Below are positions 25,191 through 33,744 of a stretch of DNA of 64,000 bases, one piece after another (positions within the stretch are counted from its first letter, which is position 1; each line of letters opens with the position of its first letter). Made by a program: the position numbers and the translations under genes. Source of the DNA: DASUPK01 sp963819715 (GTDB lineage: Bacteria > Actinomycetota > Thermoleophilia > Solirubrobacterales > 70-9); the NCBI GenBank assembly GCA_963819715.1, contig CAWFXE010000001.1, forward strand, positions 186,001 to 250,000, read 5' to 3'. The notes beneath the pieces were generated by a model. That model was given only the letters and a program-made list of their open reading frames with translations, made no database searches and was not told the origin of the DNA.

Positions 25191-26134
25191 CGGCTCTTCG
25201 CCTTACGCCTGGCGCTCTTGGCCCGCCGCGGCCGCCGCCGCAATCGCTCCTGGCAGACGGGGCAGTAGTAGGTCGAGCGCCCGCCCACGACGATCCGCTG
25301 GATCACGCCGCCGTCATCGCGGCGACAGGCCTCTCCCTCGCGGGTGTGAACCAGGAACTCGTCCTGCATCGAGCCGGGCTCCCCGCGCGAGTCGAGATAG
25401 TCGTCGATACTCGCCCCGCCGTTGTCGAGGCCGGCCTGGAGCGCGTCGACGATCCCCTCCACCAGGCGTTCCGCGTGTTCCCGCTTCATCGACCCAGCCG
25501 GCGAAAGCGGATGCAGGCGCGCCCGCCAGAGAGCCTCGTCGGCGTAGATGTTCCCGATCCCCGCGACCCGGGACTGGGTCAGCAGGAATGACTTGAGCGG
25601 CGCCGTCCGGTCTTTTGCCAGCTCGAGGAGGCGGTCAGGCGTGAGCTCCCCCGACAGCGGCTCCACGCCGAGGCGGCTCGCGAAGAACTCGTTCAGCTGA
25701 TCGCCGGCGTCCAGGACGACCGCCTGGCCGAAGCGCCTCACATCCGTGAACACCAGGGTCCTCCCGTCGTCCAGCTCGAATCGAGCCCGCACATGACTCG
25801 GCTCGGGCGCCGACTCATAGAGGCGGGGCCGGCCGAGCCGCTCGTTCTTCATCAGATCCGCAGTCTCGCCGTGCTCGGAGTCGCGCAGCAGGAGGTTCCC
25901 CGTCATCCGCAGGTGCATCGCCAGGGTGCGGCCGCCCTCGAGGCCGATCAGCAGGTACTTCCCCCGTCGCGCCACCGCCGTCACCTCCCTGTCGCGCACG
26001 GCGCGCTCCAGCGCCTGCGGCGGCTCAGGCCGCGTCAGCCGCTCGTCGAGCACCGACGCCGAGACGATCCGCTTGCCGACCAGCTCCGGCTCGAGCTGGC
26101 GACGGACGGTCTCCACCTCGGGCAACTCGGGCAT
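25187..26134 (-). CDS. mutM: Formamidopyrimidine-DNA glycosylase
   Basis: 315 residues starting PELPEVETV after Met, with the N-terminal proline nucleophile and Glu. The H2TH region has QSRVAGIGNIYADEALW. The C-terminal zinc finger is GEACRRDDG, then IVVGGRSTYYCPVCQ. The normal finger is CxxC...CxxC; here the second cysteine is Asp, leaving three cysteines. It excises 8-oxoguanine and ring-opened purines. A Lys/Arg-rich tail follows the finger. Confidence 0.95.
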   Translation of the reverse strand: MPELPEVETVRRQLEPELVGKRIVSASVLDERLTRPEPPQALERAVRDREVTAVARRGKYLLIGLEGGRTLAMHLRMTGNLLLRDSEHGETADLMKNERLGRPRLYESAPEPSHVRARFELDDGRTLVFTDVRRFGQAVVLDAGDQLNEFFASRLGVEPLSGELTPDRLLELAKDRTAPLKSFLLTQSRVAGIGNIYADEALWRARLHPLSPAGSMKREHAERLVEGIVDALQAGLDNGGASIDDYLDSRGEPGSMQDEFLVHTREGEACRRDDGGVIQRIVVGGRSTYYCPVCQERLRRRPRRAKSARRKAKSR

Positions 26135-26143
26135 GCCTCAAGG

Positions 26144-27100
26144 CTATTGAGGCGAATGGGCCCGTGGGTGGGCCTTGAAGTAGGCCTCCTTCAGCTCCTC
26201 GCCGGAGAGGTGGGTGTAGAGCTGGGTCGTCGAGAGATCGGCGTGGCCGAGCATCTCCTGGACCGAGCGCAGGTCGCATCCGCCCGAGAGCAGGTGCGTC
26301 GCAAAGGAGTGGCGCAGGGTGTGCGGGCTCATCCGGTCCGCGAGCCCGGCAGTCTCGGCGTGCCGGAGCACGATCTTGTAGAGCCCCTGCCGGGTCAGCG
26401 GGCCGCCGCGGAAGTTGACGAACAGCTTGCGCTCGTCGTGCGAGCGGATCATCTCCGGCCTGCCCGAGCGCAGGTAGACCCGAACCGCCGCGAGCGCCTT
26501 GCCGCCGACCGGTACCAGCCGCTCCTTCGAGCCCTTGCCACGGGCGCGGACGATGCCGTGGTCGAGGTCGACGTCCGAGACCTCGAGCGAGATCGTCTCG
26601 GAGGCCCTCAACCCCGAGGCGTACATCACCTCGAGCAGCGCTCTGTCACGCAGGATGGCCGCGCCGTCGCCACGGGGCTGGGCGAGCAGGCGCTGGACCT
26701 CCGAGTAGCTCAGGACCTCCGGAAGCTTCTTGCCACGTCTCGGCGTCTCGAGCCGCGCGGCGGGATCGTCTGAGATCTCCTCCTCGCGGCGCAGGTGCCG
26801 GTAGAAGGAGCGCAGGCAGGCCGCCTTGCGGTTGACCGTGGCGGTCGAGCAGGGAGCGCGCCCGTTGCCGTCGCCCTGCGCCACATCGGCCAGGAAGTCG
26901 GAGAGGTCGCCCGGCTCGACGGTGGTGGCGTCGCGATCGCGTTCGGCCAGGAATCGGCCGAACTGCAGGAGATCGGTGCGATAGGCAGCGAGGGTGTTGC
27001 GCGACAGCCCACGCTCGAACTCGAGGTGCGCGAGGAAATCGAGGACGAGTGACTCGTAGCGCGCCTCGGCCGTCTCGGGGACGGGCGCCATGGTGGCCAT
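26144..27100 (-). CDS. xerD: Tyrosine recombinase XerC/XerD
   Basis: 318 residues from ATG 27100 (second ATG at 27091); the upstream 240 codons of open frame overlap the NUDIX gene and are rejected. The core-binding domain starts FLAHLEFERGLSRNTLAAY. The catalytic residues are Arg in YASGLRASE, His-x-x-Arg in SPHTLRHSFATHL, His in LGHADLSTT and Tyr in QLYTHLS. It resolves chromosome dimers at dif. A 15-20 residue insert with a Cys (GNGRAPCSTATVN) lies between the domains. Confidence 0.92.
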   Translation of the reverse strand: MATMAPVPETAEARYESLVLDFLAHLEFERGLSRNTLAAYRTDLLQFGRFLAERDRDATTVEPGDLSDFLADVAQGDGNGRAPCSTATVNRKAACLRSFYRHLRREEEISDDPAARLETPRRGKKLPEVLSYSEVQRLLAQPRGDGAAILRDRALLEVMYASGLRASETISLEVSDVDLDHGIVRARGKGSKERLVPVGGKALAAVRVYLRSGRPEMIRSHDERKLFVNFRGGPLTRQGLYKIVLRHAETAGLADRMSPHTLRHSFATHLLSGGCDLRSVQEMLGHADLSTTQLYTHLSGEELKEAYFKAHPRAHSPQ

Positions 27101-27135
27101 ACGGAGTACTTCCGCGGCCGGCTTCCTGTCCCTGC

Positions 27136-27666
27136 CTAGAGAAGCTCCTTCAGCATCAGCAGCCCGATCAGCGACTTGGCGTCCTCGCAGCGCCGGATCG
27201 CGCCGTCGATGTCGCTGAGCGGGATCTCCACGATCTCGATCCGCTCCTCTGGCGTGGGCTCGCTCTTGACGTCGTAGAGCTCGGAGGCCAGGAAGAGCCA
27301 GACGCGCTCGTTCGCGAAGCCGGGGCTCGTGTAGAAGCGCTTCAGCTCGCGCCAGTCGCCGGCGGCCTTGCCGACCTCCTCCGCCAGCTCGCGCTGAGCG
27401 CATTCCAGCGGCGTCTCCCCCGGGACGTCGAGCTTGCCCGCCGGGAGCTCCAGCAGCGCGGGCTCCTCGACCGCCTCCCGAGGCTGCTCGACCATGTAGA
27501 GGGTGCGCCCGTCGTGGGGAATCACGCAGACGGCGCCCGGATGGGTCACGACCTGGCGAGAGGACCTGCTCCCGTCCGCGTACTGAAAGGTCTCCATCCG
27601 CACGGACACGACCGGCCCGCGATGGATGAGCTTGCCCCCGACCTTCTTGAGGCGCTCGTCGCTCAC
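27136..27666 (-). CDS. NUDIX hydrolase (ADP-ribose pyrophosphatase-like)
   Basis: 176 residues. The Nudix box is GKLDVPGETPLECAQRELAEEVG, with the conserved Gly, Arg-Glu and Glu-Glu residues, preceded by LELPAGKL. Proline-rich spacing after the box (YTSPGFANERVWLF) is typical of ADP-ribose pyrophosphatases. Its start overlaps the DUF3866 gene stop. Confidence 0.9.
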   Translation of the reverse strand: MSDERLKKVGGKLIHRGPVVSVRMETFQYADGSRSSRQVVTHPGAVCVIPHDGRTLYMVEQPREAVEEPALLELPAGKLDVPGETPLECAQRELAEEVGKAAGDWRELKRFYTSPGFANERVWLFLASELYDVKSEPTPEERIEIVEIPLSDIDGAIRRCEDAKSLIGLLMLKELL

Positions 27667-28715
27667 GTGGCGAGCTCCGCGAGGGCCGCCATTGCCAGCG
27701 CGTCGCCTGAGGCGAGAGCAGCGGCGAAGAAGAGGCGATCGTCCGCGATCCCCCGCCCCATGTGCGTGCTCGGCAACGCGGTCGCCGCGTATTCGTCCAC
27801 GGCGGCCTCGCGCGGCCAGATCTCATGGCGCTCGCCGCACGCGTGGCGCAGCTCGTCGAGGGAACCGTCGCCTCCCCCGATCCGAGGCCAGGGGGCCGGC
27901 CTGCGAGCCGGCGCCGGCACCCGCACGTTCCCGAGCAGCATCCGGAGGACGGTCGCCGTGTGGTGGCTCAGCCCACGGTGACGAGACCGAGGATCGACGC
28001 TCGACATCCGGGGCGCCAGCAGCGTCTCGAGGCCGAGGACCAGGGAGGCGTGCGCGGTATCGAGGGCCGCCATCCCTCCGTGACCCAACTCCGAGCCGGA
28101 CCCGACGATGCCCGGCCCAGGCCCGGCGATCACCGCGTCCCAGCCGAGCGGACCCGCGGCGGCCTTAAGCGCACCGATCACGCTCAGCGCCTCGAGCTCC
28201 CCGCCGTACGCCGGCCCCGCCGTGGCGTGCCCGCAGAGCAGCCCCGAGCGCCGCAGCTGCGCGACGTCCTCGGAGAGCGATCCGGGCAGGGCTCCCCCGG
28301 AGGTCTGGACGAAGCCGACGCGCATCTCCGAAGTGACGCGGCGGGCCGCCCAGGTGGCGGGCGCCAGCTGGCCATGGAGGGAGAGCACCAGCACGGGGAT
28401 CCGCCGGATCGAGCCCTCGAACTCAAGCGCCTCGACCGGGTCCACCGGGTGCTGGAGGGACGTGTAGTTGAGCTTCATGGCCGCCGCCTCCGGCGCACCC
28501 GGTGCTTCGAGCCCCCGAGTGAGATTGGCGTGCACGACGTCGAAGCCGCCGGACCCCAGGCCCAGGTCCACGGCCTCGGTGTTGAGGATCAGCTCATCGC
28601 CTTCGCGAATCTCGCCGACCAGCGACTCGTCGGCCCAGGCCCGCCGCTCCTCATCGCCGATCCGCACTCGCAGCGGGTCCAACGAAGTCACGACCCCCCG
28701 CCGCAGCTTCAGCAT
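27663..28715 (-). CDS. DUF3866 family protein
   Basis: 350 residues. It matches my recollection of DUF3866: an N-terminal small domain (RRGVVTSLDPLRVRIGDEER), then NTEAVDLGLGSGGFDVVHAN and KLNYTSLQHPV, and a conserved IAGPGPGIVGSGSELGHGGM. The function is unknown. The pairing with a NUDIX hydrolase and XerD recurs in actinobacteria, which suggests a shared transcript. Confidence 0.85.
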   Translation of the reverse strand: MLKLRRGVVTSLDPLRVRIGDEERRAWADESLVGEIREGDELILNTEAVDLGLGSGGFDVVHANLTRGLEAPGAPEAAAMKLNYTSLQHPVDPVEALEFEGSIRRIPVLVLSLHGQLAPATWAARRVTSEMRVGFVQTSGGALPGSLSEDVAQLRRSGLLCGHATAGPAYGGELEALSVIGALKAAAGPLGWDAVIAGPGPGIVGSGSELGHGGMAALDTAHASLVLGLETLLAPRMSSVDPRSRHRGLSHHTATVLRMLLGNVRVPAPARRPAPWPRIGGGDGSLDELRHACGERHEIWPREAAVDEYAATALPSTHMGRGIADDRLFFAAALASGDALAMAALAELAT

Positions 28716-28718
28716 CGT

Positions 28719-29855
28719 CTATCCCCCGTCCGTGGTCGCTGCCACCTTCGCGGCCTCGTCGATGGCCGACTCGCACACCTCGAGCATCTCCACGATCGCG
28801 CCTTCCGTAACCGACTCTTCGGGAGTGTGGTTCGCTTCGGTCCCGTTGGCGAGGAGCACCGCCTCGTAGCCCGCCGCGACCAGGGCGTTGGCGTCGCTGC
28901 CGCCGCCGGTCGCGACCTCTTCCGGCTCGTGTCTGTTCCGCCTCAGCGCGTCGCTCGCGATTCGCACCGCCTCCGACTTGGGATCGAGCCGGTAGCCGCG
29001 GAACATCTCGATCACCTGCGCATCGACGTCGCAGCCGCTCTCCCCCGCAGCCCAGGTGCAGGCGTCGACCATCTCGCCGATCGTCGTCGCCGCCTTCTCC
29101 CCGTCGACGCTGCGTGCTTCGCCGAGGATCCGGCAGTGACCGGCGATGACGTTGGACGCCGTCCCGCCCTCGATGATCCCGATGTTCGCGGTCGTCTCCT
29201 CGTCGAGGCGCCCCAGCTTCATTCCCGCCACGGCAGCCGCCGCCGCCGCGATCGCAGAGTGTCCGTCCTCGGGGTTGATCCCGGCGTGCGCCTCCTGTCC
29301 GGTGAAATCGGCGATCAGCCGCTTGTAGGTGGGCGCCGCGGTGATCACCTCTCCGATCGGCGTGGCGTGGTCGAGCACGTATCCGAACGGCGCCCGCAGC
29401 GCCGAGATATCGAGCTCCTTCGCGCCGCGCAGGCCGTCCTCCTCGGCGACGGTGAAGACGAGCTCCAGCCCCAGGGGCGCCGGGTCGGTGGCGTGGCGTG
29501 CGGCGAGCTCCATCAGGACGGTCACGGCAGCCTTGTTGTCGGCGCCGAGAATCGTGTCTCCCCGGGTGGAGAACCGGCCGTTCTCCCGCGCAACCTCGAT
29601 CGGACCCTCGTGCGGAACGGTGTCGAGATGCGCGAAGAAGGAGACCCAGCCGTCCCCACTGCCCGGAACGCGAGCGATCAGGTTGCCGGCCGCGGCCTGC
29701 GCCGCCTCAGCGGACCCGTCCTCGGCGACGTCAATCCCGAGCTCGCGCAGCTCGGCAACGACCGCATCGGCAACCTGACGCTCCTCACCCGTGGGACTCG
29801 CGATCTCGCAGAGCCGCACGAAACGGTCGAGTATGCGCTGGTCATCCGCGGTCAC
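28719..29855 (-). CDS. M20 family peptidase (PepT-like)
   Basis: 378 residues. Metal-binding motifs are FFAHLDTVP, LGADNKAAVTVLME and FTVAEEDGLRGA, plus GGGSDANAL and TEANHTPEESV near the C-terminus. The lid domain lies around 170-290. This is a tripeptidase/aminopeptidase-type M20 enzyme with two zinc ions. It ends three bases upstream of the DUF3866 start. Confidence 0.9.
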   Translation of the reverse strand: MTADDQRILDRFVRLCEIASPTGEERQVADAVVAELRELGIDVAEDGSAEAAQAAAGNLIARVPGSGDGWVSFFAHLDTVPHEGPIEVARENGRFSTRGDTILGADNKAAVTVLMELAARHATDPAPLGLELVFTVAEEDGLRGAKELDISALRAPFGYVLDHATPIGEVITAAPTYKRLIADFTGQEAHAGINPEDGHSAIAAAAAAVAGMKLGRLDEETTANIGIIEGGTASNVIAGHCRILGEARSVDGEKAATTIGEMVDACTWAAGESGCDVDAQVIEMFRGYRLDPKSEAVRIASDALRRNRHEPEEVATGGGSDANALVAAGYEAVLLANGTEANHTPEESVTEGAIVEMLEVCESAIDEAAKVAATTDGG

Positions 29856-29915
29856 GATCGCGACAGGCTATGACGCGGGGCGCGCGAGCGCCAGCCGCGC
29901 TGATAGAAGACCTGC

Positions 29916-30374
29916 GTGGCCCGCCGACCGATCCAGACCGAGCAGCCGCACACGACCACTCAAAGCGGGGCGCCATCCAGCAGATTGGAGGGACGGCTCG
30001 AGATCATCATCGCCATCGCGCTCGGGCTCGCCGCGATCGTCACCGCGGGCGCCGTCTACCTGAACGAGCACCAGGAGCACAAGGCGAACCTGGACTTTCA
30101 CCAGGCGACCCACCGCCTTCTCGGAGCGACCGCCGCCGGCCTCCGCAGCCCAGCGGGCCGTGCGCTGGAGGCGAGCTCACTTGATGAGGTCCAGCAGGCC
30201 GAGGACCACCAGGACAAGGCCGCCAACTACACCCTGGCTGAGGTGATCCTGGCGACGTCGCTATTCCTCTTCGGAGTCGCGGGAATCAGCTCACGCTGGC
30301 GAATCAAGATCGGGGCCTTCGCCACCGCGACGGGGGTCTTCCTGATCGCCATGGTGGTGCTGGCGACCGTCTAG
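29916..30374 (+). CDS. Three-helix membrane protein
   Basis: 152 residues from GTG. Hydrophobic helices lie at about 28-47, 105-124 and 130-150, separated by an extracytoplasmic or cytoplasmic loop rich in His and Gln (EHQEHKANLDFHQATH). The family is not recognised. It is convergent with pyrG, overlapping its stop by four bases. Confidence 0.65.
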   Translation: MARRPIQTEQPHTTTQSGAPSSRLEGRLEIIIAIALGLAAIVTAGAVYLNEHQEHKANLDFHQATHRLLGATAAGLRSPAGRALEASSLDEVQQAEDHQDKAANYTLAEVILATSLFLFGVAGISSRWRIKIGAFATATGVFLIAMVVLATV

Positions 30375-32068
30375 GACGAGCGGCGGACGCTGACGTCCTC
30401 GGACTCCTCCGCGGCTGCCTCGGCCTCGGCGGCGGGCTCCTCCCGCGCTGGGCGTTCCGCAGCACGCTTGGCGGCGGCGCCGACGAATTCGCGGAAGAGC
30501 GGCTCCGGTCGGGTCGGCCTGGAGTTGAACTCCGGGTGGAACTGGGAGGCGACGAAGAACGGGTGGTCGGGCAGCTCGATCACCTCGACGAGGCGGTCGT
30601 CGGGCGAGGTGCCACTGGCAACGAGACCCTCCTCCTCCAGCCGCTTGCGAAGCATGTTGTTGACCTCATAGCGGTGGCGGTGCCGCTTGTAGATGACGGG
30701 CTCGCCGAAGATCTCGCGGGCCTCGGTGTCCTCATGGAGCTTCACCGGGTCCGCGCCGAGGCGCATCGTCCCGCCGAGGTCGGAGACCTCCTTCTGCTCC
30801 GGGAGCAGGTCGACGACCGGGTAGGGAGTCTCTGGATCGAACTCGGCAGAGTTCGCGCCGTCCATCCCGCAGACGTTCCGGGCGAACTCCACGACGGCGA
30901 TCTGCATGCCGAGGCAGATCCCGAGGTACGGGATGCCCCTCTCGCGGGCGATCCGGGCCGCCTCGACCTTGCCCTCGATCCCGCGCTCGCCGAAGCCGCC
31001 GGGGATCAGGATGCCGTCGACGTCCTCGAGCTGGGCCTCATCGATGTCCTCGGCGGAGACCAGCTCGGTCTCCACCTCCACGTCGTGCTCCCAGCCGCCG
31101 TGGGTGAGCGCCTCGAGCACGGACTTGTAAGCGTCCTCGAGCTGGACGTACTTGCCCACCAGCGCGATCTTCACCCTGCGCTCGCGCGCGGCGTCGGCCC
31201 GCTTGATCAACGTCTCCCACTCGCCGAGGTCGGGGGTCGGGGCCTCCATCCCGAAGTGATCGAGCACCTGGTCGTCCATGCCCTCGGCCCGGAGGACGAG
31301 CGGCACCTTGTAGACGTTGTCCACGTCGCGCGCCGAGATCACGGCGTCCTCCGGGAGGCTGGCGTACAGCGCAATCTTCTTGCGGATCTCCCGGTCGAGC
31401 CCCTCCTCGGAGCGGCAGAGCAGGGCGTGGGGCTGGATCCCGATCCGCCTCAGCTCGTTGACCGAGTGCTGCGTCGGCTTTGTCTTCATCTCACCCGCGT
31501 GACCGATGTAGGGCACCAGCGTCAGGTGCACGAACATGCAGCGCTTCGGCCCGAGCTCCGTGTAGAGCTGGCGGATCGCCTCGAGGAACGGCAGCGACTC
31601 GATGTCGCCGACCGTCCCGCCGATCTCGGTGATCACGAAGTCGACCGCCTGCGACTCGGCCACGATCAGGATCCGGTTCTTGATCTCGTCGGTGATGTGG
31701 GGGATCACCTGGACCGTTGCGCCGAGGTAATCGCCGCGCCGCTCCCGCCGGATGACGCTGTTGTAGACGCCGCCGGCGGTGAAGTTGGAGGCTCGAGAGG
31801 TGTTCTCGTCGGTGAAGCGCTCGTAGTGGCCGAGGTCCAGGTCGGTCTCGGCGCCGTCCTCGGTAACGAAGACCTCGCCGTGCTGGAACGGGCTCATCGT
31901 CCCCGGATCGACGTTGATGTAGGGATCGAGCTTCTGCAGCTGAACCCGGAAGCCGCGGGAGACGAGGAGGCGGCCGAGAGAGGCGGAGGCGATGCCCTTG
32001 CCGAGGGACGAGACGACACCGCCGGTCACGAAGAGAAATCGGGTGTCGCCTGGCTTCGGTTGGCTCAA
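30371..32068 (-). CDS. pyrG: CTP synthase
   Basis: 565 residues. The synthetase domain begins FLFVTGGVVSSLGKGIASAS with the ATP-binding loop, then DPYINVDPGTMSPFQHGEVF. The glutamine amidotransferase domain has nucleophile Cys in LGICLGMQ and QFHPEFNSRP. An acidic tail follows. The start is taken as TTG 32068, because the frame continues upstream without a better start and the known proteins begin close to this point. It overlaps the upstream gene by four bases. Confidence 0.96.
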   Translation of the reverse strand: MSQPKPGDTRFLFVTGGVVSSLGKGIASASLGRLLVSRGFRVQLQKLDPYINVDPGTMSPFQHGEVFVTEDGAETDLDLGHYERFTDENTSRASNFTAGGVYNSVIRRERRGDYLGATVQVIPHITDEIKNRILIVAESQAVDFVITEIGGTVGDIESLPFLEAIRQLYTELGPKRCMFVHLTLVPYIGHAGEMKTKPTQHSVNELRRIGIQPHALLCRSEEGLDREIRKKIALYASLPEDAVISARDVDNVYKVPLVLRAEGMDDQVLDHFGMEAPTPDLGEWETLIKRADAARERRVKIALVGKYVQLEDAYKSVLEALTHGGWEHDVEVETELVSAEDIDEAQLEDVDGILIPGGFGERGIEGKVEAARIARERGIPYLGICLGMQIAVVEFARNVCGMDGANSAEFDPETPYPVVDLLPEQKEVSDLGGTMRLGADPVKLHEDTEAREIFGEPVIYKRHRHRYEVNNMLRKRLEEEGLVASGTSPDDRLVEVIELPDHPFFVASQFHPEFNSRPTRPEPLFREFVGAAAKRAAERPAREEPAAEAEAAAEESEDVSVRRSS

Positions 32069-32763
32069 TTCGATCTGCCAAGCGAGTCTAGTCGCTGAAG
32101 CAGCGGAACTCGACCGACGGCGGAGTTGATCGAGCGAAACTCCCCATAGAGCGAGATCGCGACGAGCAGCCCGAGGGCGAGCCACAGCGCGGAGACCGAC
32201 AGCGTGGTCACCAGCACCACGCCGATCATGCCGCCGATCAGGCTGGCTCCGCTGTCGCCGAGCATCGCCCGCTCGCGCAGGGTGAGCCAGGCCCCCACCG
32301 CGACGGGGCCGATCAGCGCGGCGACCGCCGCCAGCGGCTCGAGGCTCCAGGTGGCGGCGCAGGCGGCCGCCCCGGTGAGCGCGAGCGCCTTCTCCGAGCG
32401 GCCCGGACGAGTGTCGAGCAGGTTCCCCAGGTGCGCCGACATCGTCAGGACCCCGACGCCGGCGGCGTACTCGGAGGGCGCCCAGCCCTCTCCGGCCATG
32501 GCATACGCGGCCAGGCCGACCGTGCCGATCGCCTTCACCGCACCCGTCGAGAGGCGCCCCCGAAGCGCCGCGCGGGCGTGTCCGCGGAGCCCCTGCTCGG
32601 TGCCGGCCGCCAGGTCGTCGAGCAGCCCGAGAGCGCCGACGCCCGCGAGAAAGACGAGCCAGCGGCTTGGATCGGCGGCGAGGCCCGCACAGGCGGCGAT
32701 CAGCAGGACCGCGCCGAGCGGGAAGAGGACCGGCTTGCCGCGGTAGTTGGTCCGCCGGGTCAA
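32065..32763 (-). CDS. MraY/WecA-like membrane protein (family 4 glycosyltransferase type)
   Basis: 232 residues with about six or seven hydrophobic segments. It contains LGLLDDLAAG, which recalls the DDxxG motif, SAHLGNLLDTRPGR and MLGDSGAS, the pattern of phospho-sugar transferases acting on polyprenyl phosphate. It is shorter than MraY. It lies between steA and pyrG, in the place where an actinobacterial envelope protein is found. Confidence 0.7.
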   Translation of the reverse strand: MTRRTNYRGKPVLFPLGAVLLIAACAGLAADPSRWLVFLAGVGALGLLDDLAAGTEQGLRGHARAALRGRLSTGAVKAIGTVGLAAYAMAGEGWAPSEYAAGVGVLTMSAHLGNLLDTRPGRSEKALALTGAAACAATWSLEPLAAVAALIGPVAVGAWLTLRERAMLGDSGASLIGGMIGVVLVTTLSVSALWLALGLLVAISLYGEFRSINSAVGRVPLLQRLDSLGRSN

Positions 32764-33719
32764 GTCAGCCGGCTGAGGCCGCTCGCGTCCACCAGTGCGT
32801 CTCCGACCAGCAGCCGGGCCAGGAAGGTCGATGCCATCCCGGCCCTCCCCTTTCCCAGGAACTCGACCAGCGACTGCGGCGTACCGACGCTCACCAGCAG
32901 CTCCGCGCCATGCTCGTAGGCGATGAGCAGCGCGAGATCCTGGCTGGTCCCGGGCGCAGCGACGATCGCGTGAGACAGCCCGAGCGATTCGAGACGCGCC
33001 GCCCCTGGGGCATCACCACCCGGATATCCCTGGACGATCAGCTCCGCTCCGCACCGGAGCGCGGCGTCGCTCGCCGAGTCCATGTCGCCGACGATCATGT
33101 CGGGGACCAGTCCGCGGTCGATCAGGGCGTCGGCTCCGCCGTCGACCCCGACCAACACGGGATCGCGTTCCGCGATGTAGCCGGTCAAGGAATCGAGATC
33201 GCGAACGTGATCGCCGCCACGAGCGACGACCAGGGCGTGGCGTCCGCTGAAAACGGTGTGGGACTCCGGCAAGTCGCTCAGCGAAAGGAAGTCGTCGGCC
33301 TCCTCGCGCACGTGGGCGAGGGTGTTGTCGGCGAAGTCCCGCAACGCCTCCGCCGCCCGTGCCCGCCCATGGTCGAGGCGCGCCAGCAGGTCCTCGATCT
33401 CGAGCGCCTCGTCGCCGTCGATCTCAACGGTGTCCCCGTCGGCGACTCGGTCGAGCAATCCGGGGGCCGCGTCGATCAGCGGCACTCCTCCTCGGACGAG
33501 GATGAGCGGACCCAGGTTCGGGTAGGTCCCATCGGCCGACGGCGAGGCGTTGACGACGGCCGCCGGGCCTGCGGCGATCAACTCCTCGGCCGCGACCCGG
33601 TCGATGTTCCGGTGGTCGATCACGGCGATCTCACCGGGCTCGAGGCGCCGTACGAGCTCCTTGGTGCGAGGCCCTACGCGGGCGGTTCCAGTGATGACGC
33701 TGGGGACGGCGACGGCCAT
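32760..33719 (-). CDS. steA: SteA-like putative cytokinetic ring protein
   Basis: 319 residues. The C-terminal part is a thiamin-pyrophosphokinase-like fold with VGVDGGADALIDRG and MIVGDMDSASDAAL. The N-terminal part carries the SteA pattern VIDHRNIDRVAAEEL. In corynebacteria SteA with SteB affects cell separation. The position between recN and pyrG supports the call. Confidence 0.82.
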   Translation of the reverse strand: MAVAVPSVITGTARVGPRTKELVRRLEPGEIAVIDHRNIDRVAAEELIAAGPAAVVNASPSADGTYPNLGPLILVRGGVPLIDAAPGLLDRVADGDTVEIDGDEALEIEDLLARLDHGRARAAEALRDFADNTLAHVREEADDFLSLSDLPESHTVFSGRHALVVARGGDHVRDLDSLTGYIAERDPVLVGVDGGADALIDRGLVPDMIVGDMDSASDAALRCGAELIVQGYPGGDAPGAARLESLGLSHAIVAAPGTSQDLALLIAYEHGAELLVSVGTPQSLVEFLGKGRAGMASTFLARLLVGDALVDASGLSRLT

Positions 33720-33744
33720 CCGCAGAGCCTATGCAGCCAGGAGC

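Noticed and set aside
26144..27826. A 560-codon version of xerD
   Set aside because: The extra N-terminus overlaps the NUDIX gene and is Arg/Gly-rich shadow; the XerD domain starts at 27100.
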